Part shown: one piece after another, positions 25,962 to 33,900 of the stretch
Numbering within the stretch: the first letter of the stretch is position 1
Layout: each line of letters opens with the position of its first letter
Assembly (NCBI GenBank): GCA_035356615.1
Contig: DAOQSN010000004.1
Coordinates: 62,001 to 126,000, forward strand
DNA from: JAKQDH01 sp029558835
Lineage (GTDB): Bacteria; Planctomycetota; Phycisphaerae; UBA1845
Length of the DNA: 64,000 bases
Reading direction: 5' to 3'
Made by a program: the position numbers and the translations under genes
The notes under the pieces: generated by a model
The model's input: the letters and a program-made list of their open reading frames with translations, nothing else
Told to the model about the DNA's origin: nothing
Databases searched by the model: none

Positions 25962-27185
25962 ATGAGAGGGATTCATGTTGAACGAGGTCGCGTTTGCACT
26001 ATTCGTGGCGACCTAAGAATGGCGCTGGCAGCGGTTGTAGTAATCGTGGCGTCGTCAAGTGCATGGGGGACCCCGTTCACCTGGGGTGAGGACGAGGAGG
26101 GCGACACAATTGCCCCGTTGCGCTGGCCTGCGGGGTCTACGATCAACATTTACATTGAAGCGGATCCCGACCCTGCCCCGCCGGACCGGTCCGCGCTCCT
26201 GCGGGAAGGGATGCTCCGCTGGCAGGCGGAGATGGCCAATCGGGGGATCACGATCAACGTGACCGTAGGCGATCCACCCAACCCGCCGCCGGCGAACGTG
26301 GTTCGTTGCACGTGGGAGCCGAACGGCACTCAGAGGGGCGGTCACACTCTCGGCACGGGGGCGGGACAGGACGACGGGATCGGCACGTGCAGCGGGGATA
26401 CGGAGCTTGATGGCGGAGAGATCGTCATCCGTGACGGTCTGCCGGCGGGGACGGACGCGGAGCGGGACTACATCCGAAACCTGGGGCAGCACGAAGTAAC
26501 GCACGTGTTGGGGCTGGCGGACGACGAGGACGGGCAGGTAACGGACCACACGCAGGGAACGACGCCGAACACGTACAATGACACAGACCGGGCGGAGATC
26601 TCCTCGTTGTATCCGGTACAGGAGCAGCAGCCGGCCCAGGGCACGGGAGAGACGGAGCAGAGCTCCAACCCCAACCGTTACGATTGGGACTTCTACTACG
26701 ACGGGCCGCCCGGCGGGCACGTGGCGTTGATTACGATGGAGGTGCCGGGTGAGGTTATCAGCCAGATCATTCCGCCGCCCGGATGGATAGCGCTGAACCC
26801 GGGTGACCCAGGTCGGCTGAGCTTGAGCTATCCGTTCTACCAGGGGTACTGCGAGGACGGCGCTCCGGGGCGTCCCCCGTGGGACGCGAACTACCGGGTG
26901 CCGCTGGCCTTCAGGGCGCTGAGCGCGGCGGCCAGCCTGTCGATGGGCCACCCGAGTGTGCACGTCACGCTGTTCACGGTGGGGGCCCAGAGGGGACCGA
27001 TGCGCGCGTGGGCCGGCGGGCCGGAACAGGTTCTCGAAGGCCCGGTAGCGCCGAGTCCGTCGGTTCCGGCGCTCGGGCTGATCGGGTGGGTGGCGATGGG
27101 CGGAGCGCTGGTCGGAAGTGGGGCGGTGGTGTGTCGGAGGCTGGGCGCGGAGGGCAGGCGGCGGCGGGAGTCGCGGGCCGCGTAG
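25962..27185 (+). CDS. Secreted matrixin-like metalloprotease with C-terminal sorting tail
   Basis: The 407-residue protein has a signal peptide (about 1-36, hydrophobic core ALAAVVVIVASSSAWG). A zincin domain includes INIYIEADPD and the motif HEVTHVLGLADD, i.e. HExxHxxGxxD: the usual third His ligand of matrixins (HExxHxxGxxH) is an Asp, as in some snapalysin-like or fragilysin-related enzymes. The C-terminal end, VPALGLIGWVAMGGALVGSG followed by CRRL and an Arg-rich tail, is an IPTL-CTERM-like sorting signal. It probably acts at the cell surface. The ATG at 25962 has AAGGGAGA upstream. It lies alone between the phosphoesterase and the MFS gene. Confidence 0.75.
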   Translation: MRGIHVERGRVCTIRGDLRMALAAVVVIVASSSAWGTPFTWGEDEEGDTIAPLRWPAGSTINIYIEADPDPAPPDRSALLREGMLRWQAEMANRGITINVTVGDPPNPPPANVVRCTWEPNGTQRGGHTLGTGAGQDDGIGTCSGDTELDGGEIVIRDGLPAGTDAERDYIRNLGQHEVTHVLGLADDEDGQVTDHTQGTTPNTYNDTDRAEISSLYPVQEQQPAQGTGETEQSSNPNRYDWDFYYDGPPGGHVALITMEVPGEVISQIIPPPGWIALNPGDPGRLSLSYPFYQGYCEDGAPGRPPWDANYRVPLAFRALSAAASLSMGHPSVHVTLFTVGAQRGPMRAWAGGPEQVLEGPVAPSPSVPALGLIGWVAMGGALVGSGAVVCRRLGAEGRRRRESRAA

Positions 27186-27384
27186 GAGACGGTCGCGGAG
27201 GCCAAGCGCGCATCCAGTTTGCCACGGGCGGGACGCCCGTGCCGCGCGGGCTGAATGCAGGCTCGGCGCGGGTACGCGGCGTTCGGTGGCGCACGAGAGG
27301 GCGAGGGCCCTTCTTCGTCGCGCGCTTGCATGCGGGCGCAGACCCCCGTAGCCTGCGCGGTCCAGCGTCTGGACCGTGGAGTGC

Positions 27385-28806
27385 ATGTGGTTGGACCCGC
27401 TGCGCCTACGCCTGCTGCCACTAATGACCCGGCGGAACTTCTACTACGAGTACCGCCAGATGGTCCTGTGGAGCGTGCTGGCCGGGGCGATTGAAGGGCG
27501 CTTCCCGGCCGTGGTCGCCGCCAACACGTTTGCCGGCTCGCCGCTGCAGATTGCCGTGGCCACTTCGACGCAGACCGCGGCGATGATCACCAGCCTGTTG
27601 TGGGGGATGTTGTGCATCGGGCGGCCGAAGGTGCGCCTGCTGATGCTGTTCTGCGGCGCGACCGCGCTGCTGGTGGGGGGGCTGGGCGCGGTGCCCAACG
27701 ATCCGCGCTTTGTCTGGTGGTTCCTGGCGCAGATGGCGGCCGCCCAGGTGATGCTGGCGGCGGTGATCACCATCCGCACGGCCGTGTGGAAGTCGAATTA
27801 CCCGCGTTCGGACCGGGGGCGGATCACCGCGCGGTTGCAGGCGGCACGGACGGTGACGGGGGTGACCACGACGCTGCTGGCGGGGGCGTTGTGCGATCAT
27901 TATCCGTCGTTCTACCGGCTGTTCTTTCCGGCCATCGCCCTGAGTGGGATGCTCAGCATCGCGGCGTTATCGCGACTGCGGATTCGAGGGGAGAAGAGCG
28001 AGCTGAAACGGCGCGGCGTGACACAGGCCCGGGAAGTGGGCCAGGGGCCGATGGTGGAGCCGTTTTCGATAACGGCCCTGCTGTCACCGGGGCGCATCCT
28101 GGCGCAGGTGGTGCGCATTTTCAGGGATGACGCGCGCTTCCGGTGGTACATTGTCGCCCAACTGCTGGTGGGGTTGTCGAACCTGATGACACTGCCGATC
28201 GCGGTGGTGCTCATTACGCAGTACCTGCCGGCGATGGGACGGGGGCAGCCGGGTGGTAGCGGGGGGGCGGCGGCCGAGGGTGACTTCTGGCTCAGCACCG
28301 TTCTGACCGTGGGGCTGATGCAGCTTACGCTGCTGCTGACGTTGAGCCATTGGGGGCGGCTGTTCGACCGGGTGGGCGTGATTCGCATGCGGGTGGTCAA
28401 CTGCGGGTGCTGGGCGGTGTCCACGGTGGCGGGGCTGGCGGGGAACCTGATGATCCTGACGTACAGCGGGACGAATGCGTGGTGGCCGACGTGGGCGGTG
28501 GTGGTGTTTGCGTTCTGGGCGGTGACGCAGGGGCTGGCGCTGGGCGGGGGTGCCTTGGCGTGGAACCTGGGACACCTGCACTTCGCGCATCCGCGGGATG
28601 CGGAGGTGTACATGGGGATTCACGTCTCGCTGACGGGATTGCGGGGGCTGATCGGCGGGGTGCTGGGCATTCGGCTGTGGGAGTGGATGGGGTGGTCGGC
28701 GTGGCTGGTGGGCCTGGCCTTTGCCCTGGGGAGCCTGGCGATGTTCGCATGGATGGCGGGGAGGGAGCGTGCCGGCGGAGGCCCGGATGCAGCGAGCGGG
28801 TGCTGA
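27385..28806 (+). CDS. Major facilitator superfamily transporter
   Basis: The protein is about 473 residues with 10-12 hydrophobic segments in two halves joined by a polar loop near residue 200 (RIRGEKSELKRRGVTQAR). The first cytoplasmic loop is not the canonical MFS A motif, but GSPLQIAVATSTQTAAMITS and the overall layout fit the superfamily. I use the ATG at 27385 because GGAG lies just before it; GTG at 27376 and ATG at 27424 are alternatives. The substrate is unknown. It is convergent with the amidohydrolase gene, with repeat copy B between them. Confidence 0.75.
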   Translation: MWLDPLRLRLLPLMTRRNFYYEYRQMVLWSVLAGAIEGRFPAVVAANTFAGSPLQIAVATSTQTAAMITSLLWGMLCIGRPKVRLLMLFCGATALLVGGLGAVPNDPRFVWWFLAQMAAAQVMLAAVITIRTAVWKSNYPRSDRGRITARLQAARTVTGVTTTLLAGALCDHYPSFYRLFFPAIALSGMLSIAALSRLRIRGEKSELKRRGVTQAREVGQGPMVEPFSITALLSPGRILAQVVRIFRDDARFRWYIVAQLLVGLSNLMTLPIAVVLITQYLPAMGRGQPGGSGGAAAEGDFWLSTVLTVGLMQLTLLLTLSHWGRLFDRVGVIRMRVVNCGCWAVSTVAGLAGNLMILTYSGTNAWWPTWAVVVFAFWAVTQGLALGGGALAWNLGHLHFAHPRDAEVYMGIHVSLTGLRGLIGGVLGIRLWEWMGWSAWLVGLAFALGSLAMFAWMAGRERAGGGPDAASGC

Positions 28807-28879
28807 AGCGAAGGCGAGGGAGTGGTTGGTGGACCGGGATGCGCGTTTCCGCCGCTCCCTCATCCCGACCTGTGTCGGG

Positions 28880-29014
28880 TACGTGCTCAGCGTGGGTGTC
28901 ATGCCCTCATCCGCCGCAGGCGGGGGTGGGCATGTGCTGCGGCATGCTTACCCGCGACCGCGGTCGCGGGAAAGCATGGCACCCACAACGCCAAAGACGC
29001 TAAACACATACTGG
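28880..29014 (-). mobile_element. MITE-like palindromic element, copy B
   Basis: Inverted relative to copy A, this 135-base unit shares the AGCGTCTTTGGCGTTGTGGG end and the CATGCCCACCCCCGCCTGCG core. It carries an extra palindrome at 28942-28978 (GCATGCTTACCCGCG...). The ends are near inverted repeats (GTGCTCAGCGT and ACGCTAAACAC). It is flanked by GTCGGG at 28874-28879 and 29015-29020, which splits a CCCGACCTG-GTCGGG palindrome like the intact one at 24510-24525. Confidence 0.65.
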
Positions 29015-29073
29015 GTCGGGATGGTTCGGATCGGTCGCGGTCGGGGCGGCGGGGCGAGCCGGGGTAATCGTGC

Positions 29074-30291
29074 TTATGCGACGCGCTGGCCGGCAACGAA
29101 GACGGCCACGGGGGAGGCAGCGCCGTCCAGGATAGCCTCACACACGTCACCATCAGGATCGTGATCGAGCGGAATGGCAACGAGATCCGCCTGTTTGCCA
29201 ACCTCGAGCGAGCCGATCTCATGTTCCCAGCCGAGGGCGCGGGCGCCGTCGAGCGTGCCCATGCGGAGGCATTCGGCGGGCGGCACGTGGTCGCAGGTGC
29301 GGTAGACGAAGCGCAGCTCGTCGAGTACCGAGAGCGACGGGTTCGACGCGAGGCTGTCGGTACCGACGGCCACGTTGACCCCCACGCGTAGCATGTCCCG
29401 GAAGGGATGCGGCGGATGCTCGAAGGCGGCGTGCGTGCGCGGACACCAGGCGACACTGGTGCCAGAGGCAGCGATCAGCTTGATATCGGCTGCGCCGGCG
29501 TAGTTGGCGTGGGCGAGGAGGGTGGAAGGGCGCAGCAGGCCGGTGCGATGGACGAGTTCGAGCGGTCCGCAGCCGGGCAGCGGCACGTCATCATCCCACA
29601 CGCCGAGGTGCTGGAGATAGGTCCAGAAAGGGCCGGAGCCCGTGCGGGTGAACACTTCCTCTTCGGCGGTCTCCAGCAGATGAATGGCCAGGGGCAGGGC
29701 GAGTGCCTCGGCCTGTTGGGCACACGCGCGCATGGCGTGCGGCTCGACGGAGTAGGGTGAATGCGGTGACACGCCGATACGCAAACGCGGTCCGGCGTGC
29801 TCACCGGAGGCCGCCGCGGCGAGACGCTCACTGAGCAGCGTCCGCCGCCGACCCAGCGCCAGCACCTCGCCGAACGAGATGGCCCGCAGGTTGGACTCGC
29901 GCAGGACCGGGCGGGTCCACTCCGGGTAGCGCGTGATGTCGCCGACGGTCGTGACGCCGGCGGCGAGCGATTGGTGGATCCCCTGTTGGGTTGACCGGCG
30001 GATGCTCTCTGCGGTGGGTGGGTGGGTTTCCCGGCGTTCCAGGAGGCGGCGCAGCCAAGCGGTGAAATCGGGGCCGGGGGGCATCAGACCGGCATGGTCC
30101 GTCAACTCCAGGTGCGTGTGGGCATTGACGAAGCCCGGGAGCAGGGCGACGCGGCCGAGATCCGTCACGTGTTCGCCGGTTCGGGCGCGGGCAGGGCCGA
30201 CGAAGGCAATGCGGTCGCCGCGTAATTCCACCACGCCGTCGCTCACGACGGGCCTGCTGATGGGCACGACATAGGCGCAGCGAAGCAGCAT
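29074..30291 (-). CDS. Amidohydrolase of the TRZ/ATZ-chlorohydrolase type
   Basis: The 405-residue enzyme shows metal-dependent hydrolase motifs in order: FVNAHTHLELTD (first metal His pair), IHLLETAEEE (third His), LLAHANYAG (fourth His) and AVGTDSLASNPS (catalytic Asp). The family deaminates or dechlorinates heteroaromatic substrates; one member in bacteria with the futalosine menaquinone route is aminodeoxyfutalosine deaminase, which would be a reasonable but unproven role. I choose the ATG at 30291 (MLLRCAYVVP). It lies just downstream of a GNAT-like gene on the same strand. Confidence 0.8.
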   Translation of the reverse strand: MLLRCAYVVPISRPVVSDGVVELRGDRIAFVGPARARTGEHVTDLGRVALLPGFVNAHTHLELTDHAGLMPPGPDFTAWLRRLLERRETHPPTAESIRRSTQQGIHQSLAAGVTTVGDITRYPEWTRPVLRESNLRAISFGEVLALGRRRTLLSERLAAAASGEHAGPRLRIGVSPHSPYSVEPHAMRACAQQAEALALPLAIHLLETAEEEVFTRTGSGPFWTYLQHLGVWDDDVPLPGCGPLELVHRTGLLRPSTLLAHANYAGAADIKLIAASGTSVAWCPRTHAAFEHPPHPFRDMLRVGVNVAVGTDSLASNPSLSVLDELRFVYRTCDHVPPAECLRMGTLDGARALGWEHEIGSLEVGKQADLVAIPLDHDPDGDVCEAILDGAASPVAVFVAGQRVA

Positions 30292-30388
30292 GGCGGCCTG
30301 GGTACTCGAACCGGAGCGAAGCGCCAAGACCAATGCCAGACTCCTCCGGGCTGCCCGTATCCGGGCCGGCGAACATGACCGCCGGCTG

Positions 30389-31198
30389 TTATGCGGGTGC
30401 TTCCTTGACAAATTCCGTCATTACGGCGTCGCGTGCGAAGCCTAGCGATTCCAGCAGCGCCAGTTGCGGCCTGTCCACGCAGGCAACCCGGGCGCAGATG
30501 CGCGGCAGGGCCAGCCGCTGAACAAGCCGGAGGCAGTGCGCAACCAGAGCACCCTCCACGGAACCGCGGTGGTTGGTCACGCCCGGGGGTGATGTCGGTC
30601 CCAGGAGGCGGCCAATGTCGCCGACCTGGTGCAACGCGCACCACGCGATCCCCCGGCCTTGGGCCAGCGCTACGAACGCATCGAGGCCGGGATCGTCAAG
30701 CCATTCCTCCACGGCCGCGCTCCGCAGGCCCGCCTCCGCGGCCCGCGCTCCCTGCGTGGGGGAACCCGTTACCACGGACGGGGGCGTGCCGCAAGCCTCT
30801 CGGAGCGCGGCTCGGACGGCCCGCGCGGGCACGATGCGGACGCCCGGCTCGGTGGGTGCCCCGACCCAGCGGGTCAGCAGCAGGGCATGAGAGTCGCAAC
30901 GCGCAAAGCCGTGGCGGGTGAGGAAGGGGACGAGGGCATCCAGCGGCTGGTCCACGGCCGGTACCCAGCGCCAGGAGCGGATCTGTCGGGTAGCAAAGAG
31001 TGTCTCGGCCTCCCGCAAGGCAGCGGGGAGCTTCTCCGAATCGTCCACAAGCACGTCGCGGTACTGGTTGGCCTCCGGGAGGTCGGCGAAGCGCTCGCTG
31101 TGAAACGCGATCCCATAGAGCAAGGTCGTACGCTCCGCGAGGCGTTCGACGAGGCGTTGCTCCGAGTGCCGGAGCCAGCTCGCGGGTATACCATGCAT
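30389..31198 (-). CDS. GNAT-like acetyltransferase family protein
   Basis: The 269-residue protein has a weakly conserved N-terminal half and a C-terminal part typical of GNAT folds: GVTNHRGSVEGALVAHCLRL (acetyl-CoA-binding-like turn with RGxxxGALV), then LALLESLGFARDAVMTEFV (the common GFxxxxxxxxF closing strand). The N-terminal half may be a second degenerate GNAT domain. The substrate cannot be told. The ATG at 31198 gives the full frame. It is probably co-transcribed with the amidohydrolase 97 bases downstream. Confidence 0.6.
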   Translation of the reverse strand: MHGIPASWLRHSEQRLVERLAERTTLLYGIAFHSERFADLPEANQYRDVLVDDSEKLPAALREAETLFATRQIRSWRWVPAVDQPLDALVPFLTRHGFARCDSHALLLTRWVGAPTEPGVRIVPARAVRAALREACGTPPSVVTGSPTQGARAAEAGLRSAAVEEWLDDPGLDAFVALAQGRGIAWCALHQVGDIGRLLGPTSPPGVTNHRGSVEGALVAHCLRLVQRLALPRICARVACVDRPQLALLESLGFARDAVMTEFVKEAPA

Positions 31199-31581
31199 GA
31201 TCCGACTCGGTTCTCACACCGGGCGTGCGACCGGCGGCGCAACGGCCCAGGTCCGGCGGGACGCGGTACCGGGGTCCACATGACCCCGCGCGGTGGTGCC
31301 ACGCAGTCGTTCCGGGGTGCGCTCGGCTCCACGCGGAAGCATGCCGGCGCCTTCGGCTTGGGCATGCCCGGACGACATGCCACCCGGATGGTACGCCACA
31401 CCGGCGAGCTGGGCTTGCGCGTACCACTCGAAAGGGACGCGATGCGCGCTCCTTCGGCTCGGGTATGCTACCCGGAAGTTGCAGCGGCGGACAGGGCGAG
31501 TACGGCGGCGGGGCGAGCCGCAAGGGTACACCCCGCCACCTCGTCTTCCGCCCCAGGGGGGGTGGCACAGAGCGCTGGCGT
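31199..31581. other. Intergenic region, no gene seen
   Basis: This lies between the GNAT-like gene start and the surface-protein gene stop, both on the minus strand. It contains repeated GCATGCC/GGCATGC words but no gene, and no clear promoter. Confidence 0.4.
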
Positions 31582-32439
31582 CTAACCGGGCACCCGCACC
31601 CGGCGCCGTGCCAGTACCACGCCGGCCATGCCGGACAGTAGAAGCGTTGCCCCGGCCAAGCCCCAGGTCGTCGTGGCCGGGACCGGCGGTGCCAGGGCGG
31701 TGGTGTTGATACCCACGGAGACGACGCCAAGCTGCCCGGTGGCCACATCCAAATACCCCGTGAAGTGGGTACGGAAGGGGATGGTGGTTTGCCCGTTGAT
31801 CACGAGGCTGTTGGTCAGCACGCCGTCGCCGATGAGGCCCACCTCGCGCGTGTTCATGTCGAAGTAGCCGCTGACGTTGGTGTACACGGCCGAGTTGATG
31901 CCGGTGGGGCCGAAGCCGGGGATGTTGAGGCTGTCGGCCACGAGGAGCGAATCCACAACGTGCAGATCGAAGAGGTGCGCCTCGTCGGGTGCCACGTGCC
32001 GGGTGGCGACGACGGTGACCGTGCCGCTCAGCGGCACGGCGAAGAGGGTGCCCGCGCCGAATCCGACGCCGAGGTCCACCTGCAACTGAGTGACCGGATG
32101 GGCGGGATCAAGGTGGAAGGTCATGGTCGTGTCCGCACCTGGCGGTGGAATCACAATGGGTGCCTCGGCCAGCCATTCCGTGCTGCTGATGCTGATGCCC
32201 TGGTTGTAGCGGGACTTGACGATGCAGGCGCAGATCAGCTCACCGGTGATCTGGTGGTTGATGACGCGTTCCTCGCATTTACCGGCCTGATCGTCGAGTT
32301 TGCAGATCTTAGGCGCCTTGCAGATGCCTAGCCCGTCGTCCTTGCACCCGTCTTTGGAGTAGCCCCCGAAGGCGAGACCGCCCGCCGCGCCTAGTACCGC
32401 CAGAGTTGCCGCAAGCACTGTTTCCCTGTTGCGTGCCAT
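31582..32439 (-). CDS. Secreted protein with IPTL/PEP-CTERM-like sorting signal
   Basis: The 285-residue protein has a signal peptide (about 1-26) followed by a Cys-rich segment (GCKDDGLGICKAPKIC, then CKLDDQAGKC). The middle is beta-rich with repeated VDLGVGFGAG, LFAVPLSGTVTVV and similar strands. The C-terminal end, VPATTTWGLAGATLLLSGMA with ARRR after it, fits the sorting-tail class of a short motif, helix and basic cluster. The ATG at 32439 has AGGGAGGAAC in the right position. No function is known; I infer an exported surface protein processed by an exosortase-like enzyme. Confidence 0.7.
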   Translation of the reverse strand: MARNRETVLAATLAVLGAAGGLAFGGYSKDGCKDDGLGICKAPKICKLDDQAGKCEERVINHQITGELICACIVKSRYNQGISISSTEWLAEAPIVIPPPGADTTMTFHLDPAHPVTQLQVDLGVGFGAGTLFAVPLSGTVTVVATRHVAPDEAHLFDLHVVDSLLVADSLNIPGFGPTGINSAVYTNVSGYFDMNTREVGLIGDGVLTNSLVINGQTTIPFRTHFTGYLDVATGQLGVVSVGINTTALAPPVPATTTWGLAGATLLLSGMAGVVLARRRVRVPG

Positions 32440-32797
32440 AACCCGTTCCTCCCTGCGCGTTTGCGCACCTCAGTTGTGACCAGCGGTGCGTAAGCTGCCG
32501 AGAGGATTCAGGCAAAGCAGATACGCCTCCCCCGCCCGGTGTTCCACGGACGGGCGCGAGGTGGCTACGGTTCTGCGCACCGAGTGAGTATCAGACAGCC
32601 CGAACACTCCCGTGGGGATGATAGGGAGCCGGGCTTGACGGTACAAGCGCTTTCTCACGGCTACGCCCTCGTGGGACACCGGCGGGGCGAAAGAGGCCGA
32701 CCTCGTTCCGTCGACAAGGTGCCGCGGTGCCCGACGGCTCCGGCGGTGGTAGAATGCCGACCGGGTAACCTGAGGTGGCTGCAAAGGATGACACGAC
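32440..32797. other. Divergent intergenic region
   Basis: This contains the upstream regions of the sorted surface protein (minus) and the flavin reductase (plus), with a -10-like box at 32750-32755. I see no gene. Confidence 0.45.
32750..32755 (+). promoter_or_regulatory. Extended -10 box of the flavin reductase gene
   Basis: TGGTAGAAT, a TGN extension then TAGAAT, lies 43 bases before the flavin reductase start. No -35 match is visible. Confidence 0.4.
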
Positions 32798-33349
32798 ATG
32801 GCTCGAGTTGACGTGCACCCCAACGAATGGCTAGGACACCCCGGCTTGGTCCGCGAGACCTATGCTCGGCTGACGGCCGAGGGGATCCTGCTGGCCTCGC
32901 TGAATGAACACGGGCGGCTTAACCCGATGACCATCGGCTGGTGCACGTTCGGGGCGATCTGGGGGCGGCCCATGTGCGTCGTGCTGGTGCGTCCCTCTCG
33001 GCACACCTACACCTGCATCGAGCGCACCGGTGATTTCACCGTCAACGTGCTGCCGGAAGCACTGGGCCAGGTGCCTGACTACTGCGGCACGGTTAGCGGC
33101 CGGTCGATGGACAAGCTGCGGCACCTGGAGCTGGATACACTGCCCAGCAAGCATATCAGCAGTTCGGGCATCGCGTGCGCGAACATCGTGCTTGAGTGCA
33201 AGGTCGTTCACCGCAACGACGCGCAGGAAGCGGCGTTTCCCGAGGAGATTCTGGCCAGCTATTACCCGGGTGGGGATTTTCATCGGGTGTACTTCGGCCA
33301 GGTGCTGGGCGTGTCGGTGGATGAGGCCTTCCTGGCGGGGGTCCGGTAG
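32798..33349 (+). CDS. Flavin reductase family protein (FMN-binding)
   Basis: The 183-residue protein has the flavin reductase/DIM6-type split beta-barrel signature: ILLASLNEHGRLNPMTIGWC (SNPPT-like FMN loop), RPSRHTYTCIERTGDFTVN, CGTVSGRSMDK. It would bind FMN and reduce flavin with NAD(P)H or act as a related oxidoreductase. The length is normal for the family and the ATG at 32798 fits the family start. It is a single gene with its own -10 box. Confidence 0.85.
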   Translation: MARVDVHPNEWLGHPGLVRETYARLTAEGILLASLNEHGRLNPMTIGWCTFGAIWGRPMCVVLVRPSRHTYTCIERTGDFTVNVLPEALGQVPDYCGTVSGRSMDKLRHLELDTLPSKHISSSGIACANIVLECKVVHRNDAQEAAFPEEILASYYPGGDFHRVYFGQVLGVSVDEAFLAGVR

Positions 33350-33900
33350 CACCCCTGGCAGTGCGGCAGGCTTCGCCGGCGCTCGGCGGACGGCGCCGAA
33401 CGAGGCACGTCAGTGCGCTGCCCAGGGCGTCCCAGCGTTATCACCCGTGCGTGGATCTAACGACTACTTACAGAAGGCCGTTCTCCGTGTAAAGTTGGGC
33501 AGGGCTTGCCGTGGGGCTCCGCGCAGCCGTGCATGGGGTCTGCTCAACAGGGATCGGGACGCTGTGTCGGCGTGCCCCGTGGCGCGGCGGTCCGGTGGTG
33601 GGCGAGTGAAGGGCAGGCACTCCTGGTCCACGCCCTTTCTGAGGTACGTGCGGTGGTGGAGGGCGCTCGGCCGAGCCGCCGGTAGTGTCGGCCGTGGGGA
33701 CCGCACGGGTCAGCGGCGGCCCCAAACGCCCGGCCCGGAAGCGTCGCAGGTGAGACGCCGCGAGGAATCTGCTATACTGGCGGATCATGGGGTGGAACGG
33801 GAACTGCCCGCCGGCGTTGGTCCGGGGCGGACGCGGCCGGGCGGTTCCGGTGGTCGTCACCAGTTAGTTCGAGGGTGGCCTTGTGGAGGAGGCGCAGATC
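33350..33900. other. Intergenic region upstream of the M36-like peptidase
   Basis: I see no convincing gene. An extended -10 box TGCTATACT lies at 33770-33778 and would give a leader of about 115 bases. The remainder is GC-rich and featureless to me. Confidence 0.45.
33770..33778 (+). promoter_or_regulatory. Extended -10 box of the M36-like peptidase gene
   Basis: TGC precedes TATACT directly, a good extended -10. It is 123 bases before the ATG at 33901. No -35 match is seen. Confidence 0.45.
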
